Notes: generated by a model not told the origin, from the sequence alone. Numbered from the stretch's first letter, positions 36,238-46,614 are shown. The stretch is 53,881 nt of DNA from Rhizobium alarense (GCF_021555155.1 NZ_JAKGBU010000013.1:1-53881); one strand, 5' to 3'. Numbers and translations are program-made.

Positions 36238-36798
36238 TCAGGACTTCTTGTTGCTGTCGATGCCGGGGGTCAGGTCGGCAAAGGTCTCGCGCTGCAGCTC
36301 CTGCACCATGGCAGAGGAGGCGTTCGACGCATTGCCCTTGTCGGTGACCGTCCCGCGCGAAGACGTGTCGAGGTCGACGTCCTTCATCAGCGTTGACGCG
36401 ATGCCGACGCCTCCGCGGCGCGAGATGACGTCACCGATCTGGTCGGCCATCATGCTGCGCCACATCTCGCCCGCCGTGCCCTTGCCGTAGAGTTCTTCGC
36501 TATCGGCAGGCAGCATCGACTTGACGAAGTTCTGCAGCACCATCGCCTCGAACTTGCGGTAGGTTTCCGGGATCGCCTTGCTGCCGACCGCTTTCGTCTC
36601 CGCCGATGCGGAGGACGTCGCACTGTCACGGCTGAGGATGCCGACCGCCGCGTTAAAGCCGCTGCCGGCCTCGGCGAGACTGGTTGCCTCGAAGGTGGCC
36701 CTGTTCGACTTGAGCTTCGCCTGGGCTTCCTGCACCGATGCAGGATCGGCGGCCCGCACGACATCGAGCACCAGGTCGCTGGGGGGTGAGATTGCCAC
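36238..36798 (-). CDS. flgJ: Rod-binding (FlgJ N-terminal-type) flagellar protein
   Basis: 186 residues. The rod-binding domain lies at about 80-140: YRKFEAMVLQNFVKSMLPADSEELYGKGTAGEMWRSMMADQIGDVISRRGGVGIA, matching the FlgJ N-terminal family that caps the growing rod. The C-terminal muramidase of enteric FlgJ is absent. The lytic transglycosylase encoded next to rem could supply that activity. It is separated from the FliJ-like gene by 240 bp, suggesting its own promoter, and lies 16 bp before the next gene. Confidence 0.8.
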   Translation of the reverse strand: MAISPPSDLVLDVVRAADPASVQEAQAKLKSNRATFEATSLAEAGSGFNAAVGILSRDSATSSASAETKAVGSKAIPETYRKFEAMVLQNFVKSMLPADSEELYGKGTAGEMWRSMMADQIGDVISRRGGVGIASTLMKDVDLDTSSRGTVTDKGNASNASSAMVQELQRETFADLTPGIDSNKKS

Positions 36799-37038
36799 GT
36801 CTGTTCGCCTCTCGGATAGACCGTATGACTGCCTGCGCCGTCATGGCGAATGCCGTCCAATTCCCTCCGAACCCGCCTGTCCGCCACGAAATTCCGCGGG
36901 CGTCGTCAAGCCGCTTCATTCACTGGCTTCGACAGACTTTCATCTTCGTCGTGGTTTGGACTATCGCTGTTCAACCTTACGGGAGGCTGGTGCCATATCA
37001 TGCACTCATGAAGGCCGAGCTCGGCGCGGCCTGCACAT

Positions 37039-37431
37039 CTACTCGTCGGTTCCGCTGGCGATGCGCTGATCGATGAGGTCGTAGAGGGCCGCGTCCTCGC
37101 GGTCGCGGTCTTCGGTCGCGCGGGCGTCCTGCATGTGCTCCTCCAGCCGATCGCCTTTCGTGCGCTCGCGAAGCACGCGCATCTCGTGCATCTGCTGCAC
37201 ACCCGCCAGCATCGTGTCCTTCTGCCGCAGCTTGCCGATCTGGGCAGAGTAGATATGGGAAAAGGTCCGGTGCAGCGGATCGAGCGAATTGATCGCCCCC
37301 GCCATGACATCCATGGTTTCCGCGACCTCCTGGCGCTGCTGGGTCGTCGTGGCGAGGTCGATCTCCGCCATCTGCTCCAGATGGCGCTGGACGGCGACGA
37401 GGCGCTTGAGCTTTTCCGAGCGGGATTTCAT
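37039..37431 (-). CDS. fliJ: FliJ-like flagellar export component
   Basis: 130 residues, highly charged and helical (KSRSEKLKRLVAVQRHLEQMAEIDLATTTQQRQEVAETMD; RTKGDRLEEHMQDARATEDRDREDAALYDLIDQRI). The length, basic N-terminus and two-helix coiled-coil pattern fit FliJ, the stalk that links the export ATPase FliI to FlhA. It follows fliR by 26 bp on the same strand. FliJ sequences are poorly conserved, so the call rests on pattern and context. Confidence 0.6.
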   Translation of the reverse strand: MKSRSEKLKRLVAVQRHLEQMAEIDLATTTQQRQEVAETMDVMAGAINSLDPLHRTFSHIYSAQIGKLRQKDTMLAGVQQMHEMRVLRERTKGDRLEEHMQDARATEDRDREDAALYDLIDQRIASGTDE

Positions 37432-37457
37432 GGCCTTGCTTCTCCTTGAGCGACCCG

Positions 37458-38210
37458 TCAGCGGCCCTCGAAAACCGGAATGAACGCGGCGGCGAAGATT
37501 TCGAGCATCGACGAGATGCCGAAATAGACGAGGAACAGGCCGCCGCAGATGAGGAAGGGCAGCGAGATGAAGTAGATCGGAATCTGCGGCGCCAGCTTGT
37601 TGACGAGGCCGACGGCGATGTTGAAAAGCAGGCCGTAGACGATGAAGGGACTGGCGAGCCTCAGCATGATGTCGAAGGTCTGCTTCAGCGTATCGGCAAG
37701 CGTGATGAGCGCACCCTGCGGATTGAAGCCCGCACCGAGCGGCATCGTCGTGTAGGACTCGACGAGCGCGCGCAGGATCACATGATGGAAATCAAGCAGG
37801 AACAGGACCATCAGCGCCGCGAAGCTGATGAGGTTCGTGAGCTGGTTTTCGGCCGTGTCCTCGATGACGTCGGGCGACGGCGGCGCGTTGAAGCCGATCA
37901 TCATGGTGAGCACGGTCCCGGCGAACTGCAGGCCGAGCACGAAATACCGCGCGATGAGACCGATGACGGCGCCCGTCAGCGTTTCGAAGACGATGAGACG
38001 AACGTAGCTCGCCACGGGATCCGCCGCCCGTGGATAGATCGTATCCCAGAGAAGCGGCAGGATCGCCATCGAAATGGCAACCGCGAGGAACAGCCGGATC
38101 TGCATGGGCAGCCGGGCCGACGAAAAGCCGGGCAGGAGCATGAAACATCCGCCCACGCGGCAGAAGGCTGCGAAGAGCGCAAGCACCGTGCCCTGCGGAT
38201 CCTCGATCAT
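37458..38210 (-). CDS. fliR: Flagellar export gate protein
   Basis: 250 residues from ATG 38210, overlapping the flhA stop by 4 bp (ATGA). Six or so membrane segments cover most of the protein. Diagnostic stretches are [47 protein letters not shown] and FQFAG-type [26 protein letters not shown]. It joins FliP and FliQ in the export gate inside the basal body. Longer readings upstream run into flhA and are not conserved. Confidence 0.93.
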   Translation of the reverse strand: MIEDPQGTVLALFAAFCRVGGCFMLLPGFSSARLPMQIRLFLAVAISMAILPLLWDTIYPRAADPVASYVRLIVFETLTGAVIGLIARYFVLGLQFAGTVLTMMIGFNAPPSPDVIEDTAENQLTNLISFAALMVLFLLDFHHVILRALVESYTTMPLGAGFNPQGALITLADTLKQTFDIMLRLASPFIVYGLLFNIAVGLVNKLAPQIPIYFISLPFLICGGLFLVYFGISSMLEIFAAAFIPVFEGR

Positions 38211-40294
38211 GAGATCGAGCCGAGGATCTTGATCTCGATGCCCTTGGCAAGCTCGACATGGGAGAGAACCGGCAGTGTCGCGAAGAGACGCTCGATGATC
38301 ATGCGCACATAAGAACGGGATTCGGGCGACGTGACCAGCACGAAAGGCGTGCCGCGATCGAGAAATTCGCGGATGACCTTCGTCGCCTGCTCGCTGAACT
38401 CCTCGAGCTGGCGCGGATCGATGTCGAATTCGACAACTTCGCCCTTGGCGTCGCGTTTCAGCGCCTGGTGGAAGATCATGTCCCATTTGTTGCCGAGACG
38501 GAGCACCGGCAGGACGCCGTTTTCGGCGAGGTCGCCGCAGATCTGCTGTGCCATGCGGATGCGCACATGTTCGACGATCTGCTCGGTCTTGCGGACATGC
38601 GGCGCGAGTTCGGCAACGGCTTCCAGGATGAGATGCAGGTTGCGGATCGAGACGCGCTCCGCAAGCAGCAGCTTGAGAACGGCCTGCAGCCCGGAATAGG
38701 ACATGTGCGACGAGCAGATCTCGTCGGCGAGCTTGCGGTATTCCGGATCCAGGCGCTCGATCAGCACCTTCACGTCCTTGTAGGACAGAAGCTGCGGCAG
38801 GTTGTTGCGGATCACCTCCGACAGGTGGGTCAGAACGACGGAAACGTTGTCGATCGGGTGGAAACCCTCGCGGCGCAGGTCGTCGACGAAGGCCTCCAGC
38901 ACCGAGACCGCCGGCATTCCGAATGCGGGCTCGCGGATGTCGTCTCCCGGAACGCTCGGCTTCCTGCCGCCGCCCGTGACGACGAGCACCTCGCCGACGC
39001 GCACGATGTTGGAGGCGATCGTCGTGCCGTGGATGCGGATCTGGTAGGCCTTGTCGGGAATGCTGATGTCGTCCGACACCTTGATCTCCGGAACCACGAA
39101 GCCGTACTGGACCGCGAATTTCTTGCGCATCTTGCCGACACGGAAGGCCAGTTCCTGGTGCGCGCCGAGAAGCCGCGTGGAGACCTGCTTGCCGAGCAGC
39201 AGTTCGATTTCGGCCGTCTTGAGGACGGACTTGACCGAATCCTTGTCCTGGTCCTTGGTCTGCTGCGCCTTCTGCAGTTCCTGTTCCCGCTTGATGCGGT
39301 TCTCTTCCTCGATGCGCCGCGGGATGATCCAGCCGCCGAAGGCCATGACGCCGCCGAGCACCATGAAGGGAATGAAGGGAAGTCCAGGCATGATCGCCAG
39401 CAGGAACATCAGGCCCGCAGCGACCATCAGGGCGCGGGGATAACCGCTCAGTTGGTTGACGACCGCCTGGTCGGTCGAACCCGGCGCGCTGCCACGCGAG
39501 ACGAGCAGGCCGGCGGCGAGCGAGACGATCAGGGCCGGGATCTGCGAGACCACACCGTCGCCGACCGACAGCTTGACGAACACGTCGGCCGCCTCGCCGA
39601 CCTCCATGCCATGGCGGAAATAGCCGATGATGATGCCGCCGAAGACGTTGATGGCGGTGATGATGAGGCCGGCGATCGCATCGCCGCGCACGAATTTCGA
39701 CGCACCGTCCATTGAGCCGAAGAACGAGCTTTCGTCCTCCAGTTCCCGGCGGCGGCGCTGCGCCTCCTGTTCGTTGATCAGGCCCGCCGAGAGGTCGGCA
39801 TCGATCGACATCTGCTTGCCGGGGATGGCGTCGAGGGTGAAGCGCGCGCCCACTTCGGCGATACGCGTGGCACCTTTGGTGATCACGATGAAGTTCACGG
39901 TGATGAGGATGAGGAACACGATCAGGCCGATCACGAAATCGCCGGACATGACGAGGTTGGCGAAGCCGGCAATGACGCCGCCCGCCGCATCGTGGCCCTG
40001 ATGCCCGTGCGAAAGGATGACGCGCGTCGTCGCGATGTTGAGCGACAGGCGGATCATCGTCGCGATCAGCAGGATGGTCGGGAAGGACGAGAAGTCGAGC
40101 GGACGCTGGATCCAGAGCGCCACCATCAGGATCAGAACCGAGAAGGCGATGGAGAATGCGAGGCCCATGTCGATGAGGAACACCGGAATGGGCAGGAACA
40201 GAATCGACAGGATGAGTACGATGCCGAGCGCGAACGCGATGTCGCGCATGCTCGGGGCAACCTTCGGAATAGTCAGAACAGGTACTTGCGCCAT
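38207..40294 (-). CDS. flhA: Flagellar export gate protein
   Basis: 695 residues. The N-terminal half is membrane-bound with about eight segments ([35 protein letters not shown]). The cytoplasmic loop of the FHIPEP family ([36 protein letters not shown]) is near residue 190-230. The C-terminal cytoplasmic domain binds chaperone-substrate complexes. It is the first gene after a near-perfect copy of the 27-bp flagellar element at 40361-40387, so flhA-fliR may form a separate transcription unit from fliQ. Confidence 0.96.
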   Translation of the reverse strand: MAQVPVLTIPKVAPSMRDIAFALGIVLILSILFLPIPVFLIDMGLAFSIAFSVLILMVALWIQRPLDFSSFPTILLIATMIRLSLNIATTRVILSHGHQGHDAAGGVIAGFANLVMSGDFVIGLIVFLILITVNFIVITKGATRIAEVGARFTLDAIPGKQMSIDADLSAGLINEQEAQRRRRELEDESSFFGSMDGASKFVRGDAIAGLIITAINVFGGIIIGYFRHGMEVGEAADVFVKLSVGDGVVSQIPALIVSLAAGLLVSRGSAPGSTDQAVVNQLSGYPRALMVAAGLMFLLAIMPGLPFIPFMVLGGVMAFGGWIIPRRIEEENRIKREQELQKAQQTKDQDKDSVKSVLKTAEIELLLGKQVSTRLLGAHQELAFRVGKMRKKFAVQYGFVVPEIKVSDDISIPDKAYQIRIHGTTIASNIVRVGEVLVVTGGGRKPSVPGDDIREPAFGMPAVSVLEAFVDDLRREGFHPIDNVSVVLTHLSEVIRNNLPQLLSYKDVKVLIERLDPEYRKLADEICSSHMSYSGLQAVLKLLLAERVSIRNLHLILEAVAELAPHVRKTEQIVEHVRIRMAQQICGDLAENGVLPVLRLGNKWDMIFHQALKRDAKGEVVEFDIDPRQLEEFSEQATKVIREFLDRGTPFVLVTSPESRSYVRMIIERLFATLPVLSHVELAKGIEIKILGSIS

Positions 40295-40360
40295 CTTCTT
40301 TCCCGTCTCGTCATGAGAGGGGCCGCCCCGGTCAGGATCCGGCCACAGTGCGGACCGGTT

Positions 40361-40387
40361 CTAGCGCGCGAAACTTGTGCGAGGATG
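40361..40387 (-). promoter_or_regulatory. Repeated 27-bp flagellar promoter/operator element, copy A
   Basis: The plus-strand sequence begins CTAGCG and ends AAACTTGTGCGAGGATG. It matches the element at 52117-52143 in 25 of 27 positions. It lies between fliQ and flhA, 67-93 bp upstream of the flhA start, oriented toward flhA. Nothing else in the gap is conserved. Confidence 0.55.
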
Positions 40388-40404
40388 GCATGGCCCGCCG
40401 CGCG

Positions 40405-40671
40405 TCAGAAGCCGGACTCTATTCGGGAGAAGACGATATTGGTGAAGATCGAGATCTGCGCGCCGATGAAGGGCGCGGAAATCGCCACCGTCACCATGAT
40501 GGCGAGGATCTTCGGTACGAAGGTGAGCGTGATTTCCTGTACCTGGGTCAGGGCCTGGATGAAGGCGATCGTTACGCCAACGATCATCGCCGCCAGCACA
40601 GCCGGTCCGGAAGCGACGATCACCGTCCAGATCGCCGCCTGCGCTATGTCGAGGGCGTCTGCCTCATTCAT
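40405..40671 (-). CDS. fliQ: Flagellar export gate protein
   Basis: 88 residues with two membrane helices (AIWTVIVASGPAVLAAMIVGVTIAFIQA and ILAIMVTVAISAPFIGAQISIF), typical of FliQ in size and sequence (TIAFIQALTQVQEITLTFVPKI). It packs around FliP in the gate core. It lies 33 bp after flgD on the same strand. Confidence 0.93.
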   Translation of the reverse strand: MNEADALDIAQAAIWTVIVASGPAVLAAMIVGVTIAFIQALTQVQEITLTFVPKILAIMVTVAISAPFIGAQISIFTNIVFSRIESGF

Positions 40672-40704
40672 CCACGTTCACTCTTCATGAGTGCGGTTTG
40701 GACG

Positions 40705-41175
40705 TCAGCTCTCGTCTGCCGTCGTCTCAGTCGTCTCGTCTGTGGTCGTATCGCTCACCACCACGCCGGGGCCGATCACCAGCTCCTCGCCCGAATCAAG
40801 GGTCGCGACGATACCGTCGGTGTATAGCGTGACTTCCGTGACCACACCAGTAATCTCGCCGTCTTCGCTGGTGACCGTGCGGCCGATGACGGAATTCGCT
40901 TCCTGAAGCGACGTCCGCTGCAGAAGGCTTTCGAGATTGCTGTTCGTCTTGATGGTCTGCTCGACCTGGGAGAAGGTCGCAAGCTGCGCCATCTGCTCCG
41001 TCGCGTCCATCGGCTCGGTCGGATCCTGGTTCTGGAGCTGAGCGACGAAGAGCTGCAGGAAGCTCTCGTAGTTCAGCGTCGCATCCGCCGCATCTGTCGA
41101 CGACTCGGTCGCCGTGACGGTGGGCGTGTAGCTGGAGGTGGTCGTCGTGGATGTGGCCGAAACCGGGGTTACCAT
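40705..41175 (-). CDS. flgD: Hook-assembly scaffold protein (short form)
   Basis: 156 residues, shorter than enteric FlgD (about 230). The conserved N-terminal cap region is present: [38 protein letters not shown]. The second part ([39 protein letters not shown]) is the small Tudor-like domain, and the tail is Thr/Glu-rich. The FnIII-like domain of enteric FlgD is missing, which is normal for rhizobia. It caps the growing hook. It overlaps flbT by 7 bp. Confidence 0.9.
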   Translation of the reverse strand: MVTPVSATSTTTTSSYTPTVTATESSTDAADATLNYESFLQLFVAQLQNQDPTEPMDATEQMAQLATFSQVEQTIKTNSNLESLLQRTSLQEANSVIGRTVTSEDGEITGVVTEVTLYTDGIVATLDSGEELVIGPGVVVSDTTTDETTETTADES

Positions 41176-41615
41176 CGGGCAATCTCCTTGCGAATGTGCT
41201 CGACCGTCGCCGGCGTCATTTCGCGGTTGTTCAAAATCTGGTCCTCAAGCGGATAGAGGCCGCGGATCGCCTTCAGCGCCTCGAAGGCACGTCCCTGCGT
41301 GACCAGCCCGTCGATGCGCTTCAGTTCCGAGAGCACCTCTTCGTTCTTGAAGCAGCTCAGGAGCATGATGATCGACTTGCGGAACATCGCCGTCGACTGC
41401 TTGGCGCCTTCGGGATTGATGAGAATCATCTGGGCGATGAAATAAAGCTGCCGCAGCGGCGTCGTCGCCTGTTCCGGCTGCAGGACATGGTTTTCCAGAA
41501 GGAACGTCACGTCGTTCAGGAACTCCAGAGCGACCTTGCGATCGACGCGCAGAACGGCGCCGTTGACGAAGATGCGCTCACCGGACTTGAGTGAAATACG
41601 CAACGTGCTTTTCAT
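41169..41615 (-). CDS. flbT: Flagellin mRNA regulator
   Basis: 148 residues. FlbT family features are visible: [41 protein letters not shown] and [15 protein letters not shown]. In Caulobacter FlbT binds the flagellin mRNA leader and blocks translation until the hook is complete; in rhizobia the sign of the effect may differ. It is sandwiched between flaF (4-bp overlap) and flgD (7-bp overlap), so all three are translationally coupled. Confidence 0.93.
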   Translation of the reverse strand: MKSTLRISLKSGERIFVNGAVLRVDRKVALEFLNDVTFLLENHVLQPEQATTPLRQLYFIAQMILINPEGAKQSTAMFRKSIIMLLSCFKNEEVLSELKRIDGLVTQGRAFEALKAIRGLYPLEDQILNNREMTPATVEHIRKEIARW

Positions 41616-41959
41616 TTTATGCCATCCCTGATGATGGTTGTTATGTCGATGATCCCCTGGAAGTTGTCGGACTCGCGCTTTCGGATCCGCTCCGTCTCTC
41701 CCAGTATCCAGATCGCGATGGAGATCAGATTGGCGCGCAGTTCCCCGTCCAGCTGGTTTTCCGGGTCGCCGAGATCCTCGATAAAGCGGATCCAGAGGCG
41801 ACGCGTGAAATAGACTGCCTCGATCGCTTCCTTTCCGTAGGTCTCGCAGCGCTTCGCCGTCTCCAGCAGCGCTACCGACCGGTCGAGAACCTGTCTCTCC
41901 CTGTCCCTGGACGTGGCTACGCCGTCCTCCATGATCTCGACGTATGAGAACTGGTACAT
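41612..41959 (-). CDS. flaF: Flagellin synthesis/secretion factor
   Basis: 115 residues, helical, with the FlaF pattern [35 protein letters not shown] and [26 protein letters not shown]. In alphaproteobacteria FlaF is needed for flagellin to reach the filament and works with FlbT. It starts 36 bp after the flgL stop, and its stop overlaps the flbT start as ATGA. Confidence 0.92.
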   Translation of the reverse strand: MYQFSYVEIMEDGVATSRDRERQVLDRSVALLETAKRCETYGKEAIEAVYFTRRLWIRFIEDLGDPENQLDGELRANLISIAIWILGETERIRKRESDNFQGIIDITTIIRDGIK

Positions 41960-41995
41960 TCAGACACCCTTCATGTTTGTCCGCGCCCCCGATAA

Positions 41996-43045
41996 TCAGA
42001 GGTAGTTGATCAAGCTCATGTTCTGGATACGCGACGTGAGCGTGTAGGCGAGTGAAAGCTGGCTTTCGAGCGTCGTGATCCGGACTGCCGTTTCCGACGT
42101 GTCGACGGCTTCGAGATTGTTGATGCTCGTGGTCAGGATCGTGATCTGGGCATCGAGCGACACATTGGCCTCCGTCACCCGCGCCTCCGATATGCCGAGC
42201 GTGCTGCGCTCGGAATCGATGCCGCTGACGGACTGCCCGATATAGTCGAGCGCCGAATCGCTCACCACGGTACGCGTCTCGTCCGAGAGATCCAGATTGA
42301 GCAGTTCGTAACCGATGACCGCGCCGAGTGCGAACTTGCGCATGCCTTCGACATTGCTGTTCGTGGAGCTCTGGATGACCTCCGTATTGCTGATCCGGCT
42401 CGTCATGTTCTCGTCGGACGCGTTGGACCAGTTGGTGTTCCAGTCGGCGCCGAGGAACGACGTTTCGAGATCGGCGATGAAGGCCGTCATATCGGCCTCC
42501 GTGATGTCTGCCGTCTGGGCGTCGTCCTGCGCGAAGCCGAAGGTGGCGAGGAAAGCCGCGTCGAAGGCGTCTTTCGCGGTCGAACCGGTCGCCATGTAGT
42601 CGTTGATCGGCACAATGTCCGAATTGATGCCGGCGAAGAGATATTCACCGCTGAACGACGTGTTTGCCGAAGCGGTAAAGAGCGATATTGCGTCCGCAAA
42701 ACTGTCCTTGGCGAGATCGAGCTGGTCCTGAGAGTCGGTGCCGGAGAGCGCGATGATGGTTTCCATCGCGGAATTGGCAGCTTCCGACATCAGGCCGAGC
42801 GCTTCCTGCGAGGCGGCCAGGCGCTGGGTGGTGAGCGCGTTGGTGCTCGACAGGGACTCGAGCCGCTGCAGGTCGCGATGCAGGTTGAGCGTGCGTGCGG
42901 TCTTTGCGCCGAGCACCGTGCCGACGTCGGCATGACGTTCCGTGACCAGCTCCTCGTTCAGGCGCACCAGCTCCTGCTGCGCCTTGGCGATGGCCTGCGT
43001 CATCGTGTTCTGCATCGACAGGTTCGAAACGAACGAAGTCTTCAT
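41996..43045 (-). CDS. flgL: Hook-filament junction protein 2
   Basis: 349 residues. The N-terminal flagellin-like helix ([42 protein letters not shown]) and the C-terminal helix ([54 protein letters not shown]) pack as the D0/D1 part, with an acidic central domain. It joins the hook, through FlgK, to the filament. It lies 6 bp downstream of flgK. Confidence 0.92.
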   Translation of the reverse strand: MKTSFVSNLSMQNTMTQAIAKAQQELVRLNEELVTERHADVGTVLGAKTARTLNLHRDLQRLESLSSTNALTTQRLAASQEALGLMSEAANSAMETIIALSGTDSQDQLDLAKDSFADAISLFTASANTSFSGEYLFAGINSDIVPINDYMATGSTAKDAFDAAFLATFGFAQDDAQTADITEADMTAFIADLETSFLGADWNTNWSNASDENMTSRISNTEVIQSSTNSNVEGMRKFALGAVIGYELLNLDLSDETRTVVSDSALDYIGQSVSGIDSERSTLGISEARVTEANVSLDAQITILTTSINNLEAVDTSETAVRITTLESQLSLAYTLTSRIQNMSLINYL

Positions 43046-43051
43046 AACTTG

Positions 43052-44485
43052 TTATCCTGCGGCTTCGAGGAGCGCGGCCATCATTTCATCGACCGCCGCG
43101 ACCAGTTTGGCAGATGCCTTGTAGGACTGCTCGAGATCGAGCAGCAGCGCCAGTTCCTCATCGAGGCTGACCGACGTGACGTTCTGCAGGGCCTCCTGCG
43201 TCCGGTTGAGCAGCGCCGTCTTGTCGCTGCTCGCCGTGGTCGCCGCGCTGCGAAGCTGCTCGACCCAGCCGACCGAAGCCGTCGAAAATTCAAGGACGCT
43301 CAGCGACGTGTCGAGACCGCTCGTCACGTCGAAAGTCATCTCGGTTTCGAATGCTGCGGCATATCCGTCGAGCACGTCCGAGAAGCTCGCGTAGTCGTCC
43401 GGGTTCTGGTCGAGATTGACGCCGTCGCGCAGCAGCATCGGGTCTCCGCCCTCGGCGGTGATCAGGGCCGGATTGACCATGATGCTGCCAGCGAGACCGG
43501 GCTCGAGCGCGGCCGGGACGACGGTCGACTGCGTGGCGCCGTCCATCCAGGTGAAGAGGCCGGGCATGCCGTCATCTTCGAACATGGTGATCAGACCGCG
43601 CGCAATTTCGTCGATCTGGGCCTGGTAGGTCGGCGCGATGTCGTCGCGAATCTGCAGAAGCGCGGCGATCGAGCCCCGGGCGCTGGAATTGCCGCCGCTT
43701 CCGGCCTCGATTTCGACACCGTCGATAAGGACGGGGAGACCGTCGACCGTCGCGTCGTAGGTCATGGTTTGCGAGAAGGACACCTCGCGCGGAAGCGTCT
43801 CGAACAGCACCGTCCCGTCGCTCGTGTAGAGCGCGATGTCGTTGTTGGTCCGGGTCACGACACTGATGCCGACGATTGCGGAAATCTCGCTCAGCAGCTT
43901 GTCGCGCTGATCGAGCGCATCGTTGACATCGCTTCCGGATGCGGTACCCGAGACCACCTGGTCGTTGTATGTCTTGAATTCACCAAGCAGGCGGTTGAGC
44001 TCATCGACGGCATCCGCGATGTCGGCATCCGCCTCGGCGCGCAGCTTCTGCACTTCTTTCGTGGCGCTGTTCAGCGAATTCGCGACATCGGTGGCGTTCG
44101 CGATGACGGTCTCCGCCAGCGAAGCCTCGCTCGGCTTGTCGGCAAAGGTCTGGAGGTTGTCGCGCAGCTGGGCGATGTAGGTGGAGGGCGCCAGTTCGTA
44201 TTCGTCACCGCCAAACAACGTCTTGAGGCGTTCGAGCCCCGCCAGCGTGGTGTCCTGGGCGGAGGATTTCGAGATGCTGAGCAGGTTCTGCTTCTGCAAT
44301 GCGGCGTTCTGCGCGCGCTGGGTCTCGACAACGATGGCACCGCTGGCGGCCGTCGCGAGGATGGCCGCCCGGCGCGAGTAGTTGGTGTCGCTTGCATTCG
44401 AAACGTTCTTCGACGCGACCGCCGTCTGGGTGGCCGTGTTGGTGAAATTCGACTGCGCAGTCTTCATTGCTGCTGAAAGCGACAT
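43052..44485 (-). CDS. flgK: Hook-filament junction protein 1
   Basis: 477 residues. The N-terminus MSLSAAMKTAQSNFTNTATQTAVASKNVSNASDTNYSRR is the FlgK-type rod-like helix with its Asn-rich turn. The C-terminus VTSVSLDEELALLLDLEQSYKASAKLVAAVDEMMAALLEAAG is the Flg_bbr_C consensus. The middle is acidic and variable. It sits 37 bp after flgE and 6 bp before flgL, in the usual assembly order. Confidence 0.94.
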   Translation of the reverse strand: MSLSAAMKTAQSNFTNTATQTAVASKNVSNASDTNYSRRAAILATAASGAIVVETQRAQNAALQKQNLLSISKSSAQDTTLAGLERLKTLFGGDEYELAPSTYIAQLRDNLQTFADKPSEASLAETVIANATDVANSLNSATKEVQKLRAEADADIADAVDELNRLLGEFKTYNDQVVSGTASGSDVNDALDQRDKLLSEISAIVGISVVTRTNNDIALYTSDGTVLFETLPREVSFSQTMTYDATVDGLPVLIDGVEIEAGSGGNSSARGSIAALLQIRDDIAPTYQAQIDEIARGLITMFEDDGMPGLFTWMDGATQSTVVPAALEPGLAGSIMVNPALITAEGGDPMLLRDGVNLDQNPDDYASFSDVLDGYAAAFETEMTFDVTSGLDTSLSVLEFSTASVGWVEQLRSAATTASSDKTALLNRTQEALQNVTSVSLDEELALLLDLEQSYKASAKLVAAVDEMMAALLEAAG

Positions 44486-44522
44486 CCTATCACCTACTCT
44501 GTTTCACAGTGTTGCGTTCACG

Positions 44523-45722
44523 TCACCGCTTGAGGTTGACGAGGACTTCCATCAGTTCGGAGCCGGTCTGAAAGACCTTGGAGTTGGCCGTATAGTTGCG
44601 CTGCGACTCGATCATGCTCGTCAGCTCTTCGGCAATATCGACGTTGGAATCCTCCAGCGCGCCGGAGAGGATACTGCCGTATCCGCCGGTCCCTGCGTAA
44701 CCCATGACGATGACACCGGAGTCGTTGCTCTGCGTATAGACGTTGCCGGGCAGCGGGGTGAGGTTGTCCGGGCTTTGGACGGAAGCCATGGCAATCCGGT
44801 ACTTGGGGACGAGCGTGTTGTCGTCGTACTTCAGGGAGACGACTCCGTCATCGCTGATCTCATAGCCCGTCACCTTGCTGGCCGCCTTGCCGTCAATGTC
44901 GCCGTCCGACACTTCGAAATCGGAGGCAAGCTGGGTCGAGCCCGCGATGTCGATCGTCAACGCGCCGAGTTCGGCGCCGGCTATCGTCTGTGCGGTGGTG
45001 GTGATCTCCGCCGGCGAGGGCGAGATCAGCGTGCCGTCTGAGTCGAATTCCATCGCAATCGGCCCGGCGATCGACGTACCGTCGTAGGTGACTTCCACTT
45101 CCCACTCATTGTCGGCCGTCTTGGTATAGGTGAAGTCGAGCAGGCGCGTGTTGCCCTGGCTGTCGTATGCGACGAGCGACGTCGCTTTGACGTAGCCGGC
45201 GGCCTCGTTGGAGGGCAAGTTGACGTCGAGCGTGCCGGTGGTCGACGCTTCCGCGTTGAGGGAGCCGGACGAAAGGTTGATCTCGCTCAATCCGTCGAAG
45301 CCGTTGACGACAATCGTCGGGTCGTCCGTCGAGGAATATTCGTAGCCCATCAGCGTGAAGCCGGCGGAATTCTGCAGGGTTCCGTCGTCCATTGCGGTGA
45401 AGGCGCCGGCACGCGTCAGATACTCGACGCCGTCCGAACCCTGCACGATGAAGAAGCCTTCGCCGTTGATGGCAAGGTCGGTCGCCGAGGTGGTATAGGT
45501 GAAGGTACCCTGGGCGGAGATCGAATAACGGACATCCGTGGTGACGCCGCCGGAGTTGTAGGCTCCGCCCGTCGTCGGCAGGATCAGGGATGAAAACTGC
45601 GTCGACGCCTTCTTGTAGCCGGTCGTGTTCGCATTGGCGATGTTGTCGGCCACCGTGCTCAGGCGGTTCGCCTGTGCATTCATGCCCGATACGCCGGTTC
45701 TCATCGTTCCGTAGAGACTCAT
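44523..45722 (-). CDS. flgE: Flagellar hook protein
   Basis: 399 residues. The N-terminal MSLYGTMRTGVSGMNAQANRLSTVADNIANANTTGYKK is the basal-body rod motif. The C-terminal SNVDIAEELTSMIESQRNYTANSKVFQTGSELMEVLVNLKR completes the coiled coil. The middle holds the D1/D2 domains, rich in Thr, Gly and Asp. It polymerises into the curved hook. It is the first structural gene after rem; the 114-bp gap contains a perfect UUCG-type hairpin that should end the rem transcript. Confidence 0.95.
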   Translation of the reverse strand: MSLYGTMRTGVSGMNAQANRLSTVADNIANANTTGYKKASTQFSSLILPTTGGAYNSGGVTTDVRYSISAQGTFTYTTSATDLAINGEGFFIVQGSDGVEYLTRAGAFTAMDDGTLQNSAGFTLMGYEYSSTDDPTIVVNGFDGLSEINLSSGSLNAEASTTGTLDVNLPSNEAAGYVKATSLVAYDSQGNTRLLDFTYTKTADNEWEVEVTYDGTSIAGPIAMEFDSDGTLISPSPAEITTTAQTIAGAELGALTIDIAGSTQLASDFEVSDGDIDGKAASKVTGYEISDDGVVSLKYDDNTLVPKYRIAMASVQSPDNLTPLPGNVYTQSNDSGVIVMGYAGTGGYGSILSGALEDSNVDIAEELTSMIESQRNYTANSKVFQTGSELMEVLVNLKR

Positions 45723-45812
45723 GGCAATTCCTCGTTTTGATCTGGCCCGAGACTAGGTGACGGGCCTTGCGTGAAGCTGTTCGGCCCGGTCCGCCGCCGG
45801 GCAGAACAACGA

Positions 45813-45830
45813 GGGGCGCCGAAGCGCCCC
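45813..45830 (-). terminator. UUCG-loop hairpin between rem and flgE
   Basis: On the minus strand GGGGCGC-TTCG-GCGCCCC forms a perfect 7-bp stem with the stable UUCG tetraloop, 6 bp past the rem stop, followed by TCGTTGTTCT. A second GC-rich inverted repeat (GCCCGG ... CCGGGC) follows at about 45784-45802. Confidence 0.7.
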
Positions 45831-45836
45831 AGACAG

Positions 45837-46508
45837 TCAGTTCCAGTCGATGCAGTAGCCAAGGAAGCGCTTGGAATCGATCGGGTCGAAGCCGAGCTTC
45901 TTGCGCAGCTTCTTGCGCAGCTTGCTGATGTGGCTCTCGACGACATTCTCCTCGACGTCCTCGTCGAAGATGCCGTAGATCGCGTTGAATATCTGCGTCT
46001 TGGAAAGCCGGCGGCCGCGATTGGCGACCAAATATTCCAGAATGCGGCGCTCGCGGCGCGGCAGGGCGAAGACCTCGCCATGGAGCTCCGGATCCCGCCC
46101 ATCCGAAAAGACGCGGATGGGACCGATGTCGGTATGTTGCACGAGCGCCTTCAGGCGGCGGCGGATCGCCGCGGCCCGGGCCAGAATCTCGCGCGGGTGA
46201 ACCGGCTTGCGAACCACGTCGTCGACGCCGCAGTCGAAGAGCGCGAGCGTCGTCTCGAGAGAAGGTGTGTCGCTGACCGCGATGACCGGTGCCTGCGAGC
46301 GATCCCGGATCGCACGCGGCAGTTCCAGAGTGTGCTGGCCCTGGCCGATCAGGAACGCCTCGACGGCGTCGATGTCATTGTCGGCCGCGGAGCTGACCCA
46401 CTCGCCGAACTCTCTCGGATCAAAGCCGGTCGAGGGCACGCCCTCGCGACCAAATAGAGATGTGTATCCGTCCTTAACGAGCTCCCGCTCATCAACCACT
46501 ACGATCAT
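45837..46508 (-). CDS. rem: Atypical OmpR-family motility regulator
   Basis: 223 residues with the ribosome binding site GGAGG. Residues 1-120 are a receiver-like domain. At the usual phospho-acceptor position (end of beta-3, [13 protein letters not shown]) there is no Asp in the usual context, while the switch Lys survives in VRKPVHP. Residues 125-222 form a winged HTH ([51 protein letters not shown]). This matches Rem of S. meliloti, an orphan activator of late motility genes whose activity follows expression rather than phosphorylation. A CtrA-type box lies about 100 bp upstream. Confidence 0.93.
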   Translation of the reverse strand: MIVVVDERELVKDGYTSLFGREGVPSTGFDPREFGEWVSSAADNDIDAVEAFLIGQGQHTLELPRAIRDRSQAPVIAVSDTPSLETTLALFDCGVDDVVRKPVHPREILARAAAIRRRLKALVQHTDIGPIRVFSDGRDPELHGEVFALPRRERRILEYLVANRGRRLSKTQIFNAIYGIFDEDVEENVVESHISKLRKKLRKKLGFDPIDSKRFLGYCIDWN

Positions 46509-46519
46509 TCGTCCGCCTC

Positions 46520-46569
46520 CGAATCAGTGTGGTGCCTCGATGGAACAGTCGTACGAATCAGGCGAATCA
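46520..46569. repeat. Three CGAATCA direct repeats upstream of rem
   Basis: CGAATCA occurs at 46520-46526, 46554-46560 and 46563-46569, within 62 bp upstream of the rem start codon. The first overlaps the Shine-Dalgarno area. It could be an operator for VisN/VisR or another motility regulator; this is inferred. Confidence 0.4.
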
Positions 46570-46599
46570 CCGGCAACTAGATGAAATCATCAGGTGATT

Positions 46600-46614
46600 T
46601 TAATAGTTGATTAA
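46600..46614. promoter_or_regulatory. CtrA-type box upstream of rem
   Basis: TTAA at 46600-46603 and TTAA at 46611-46614 are separated by exactly 7 bp, the CtrA consensus TTAA-N7-TTAA. The box lies in an AT-rich island about 92-106 bp upstream of the rem start. Confidence 0.55.
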
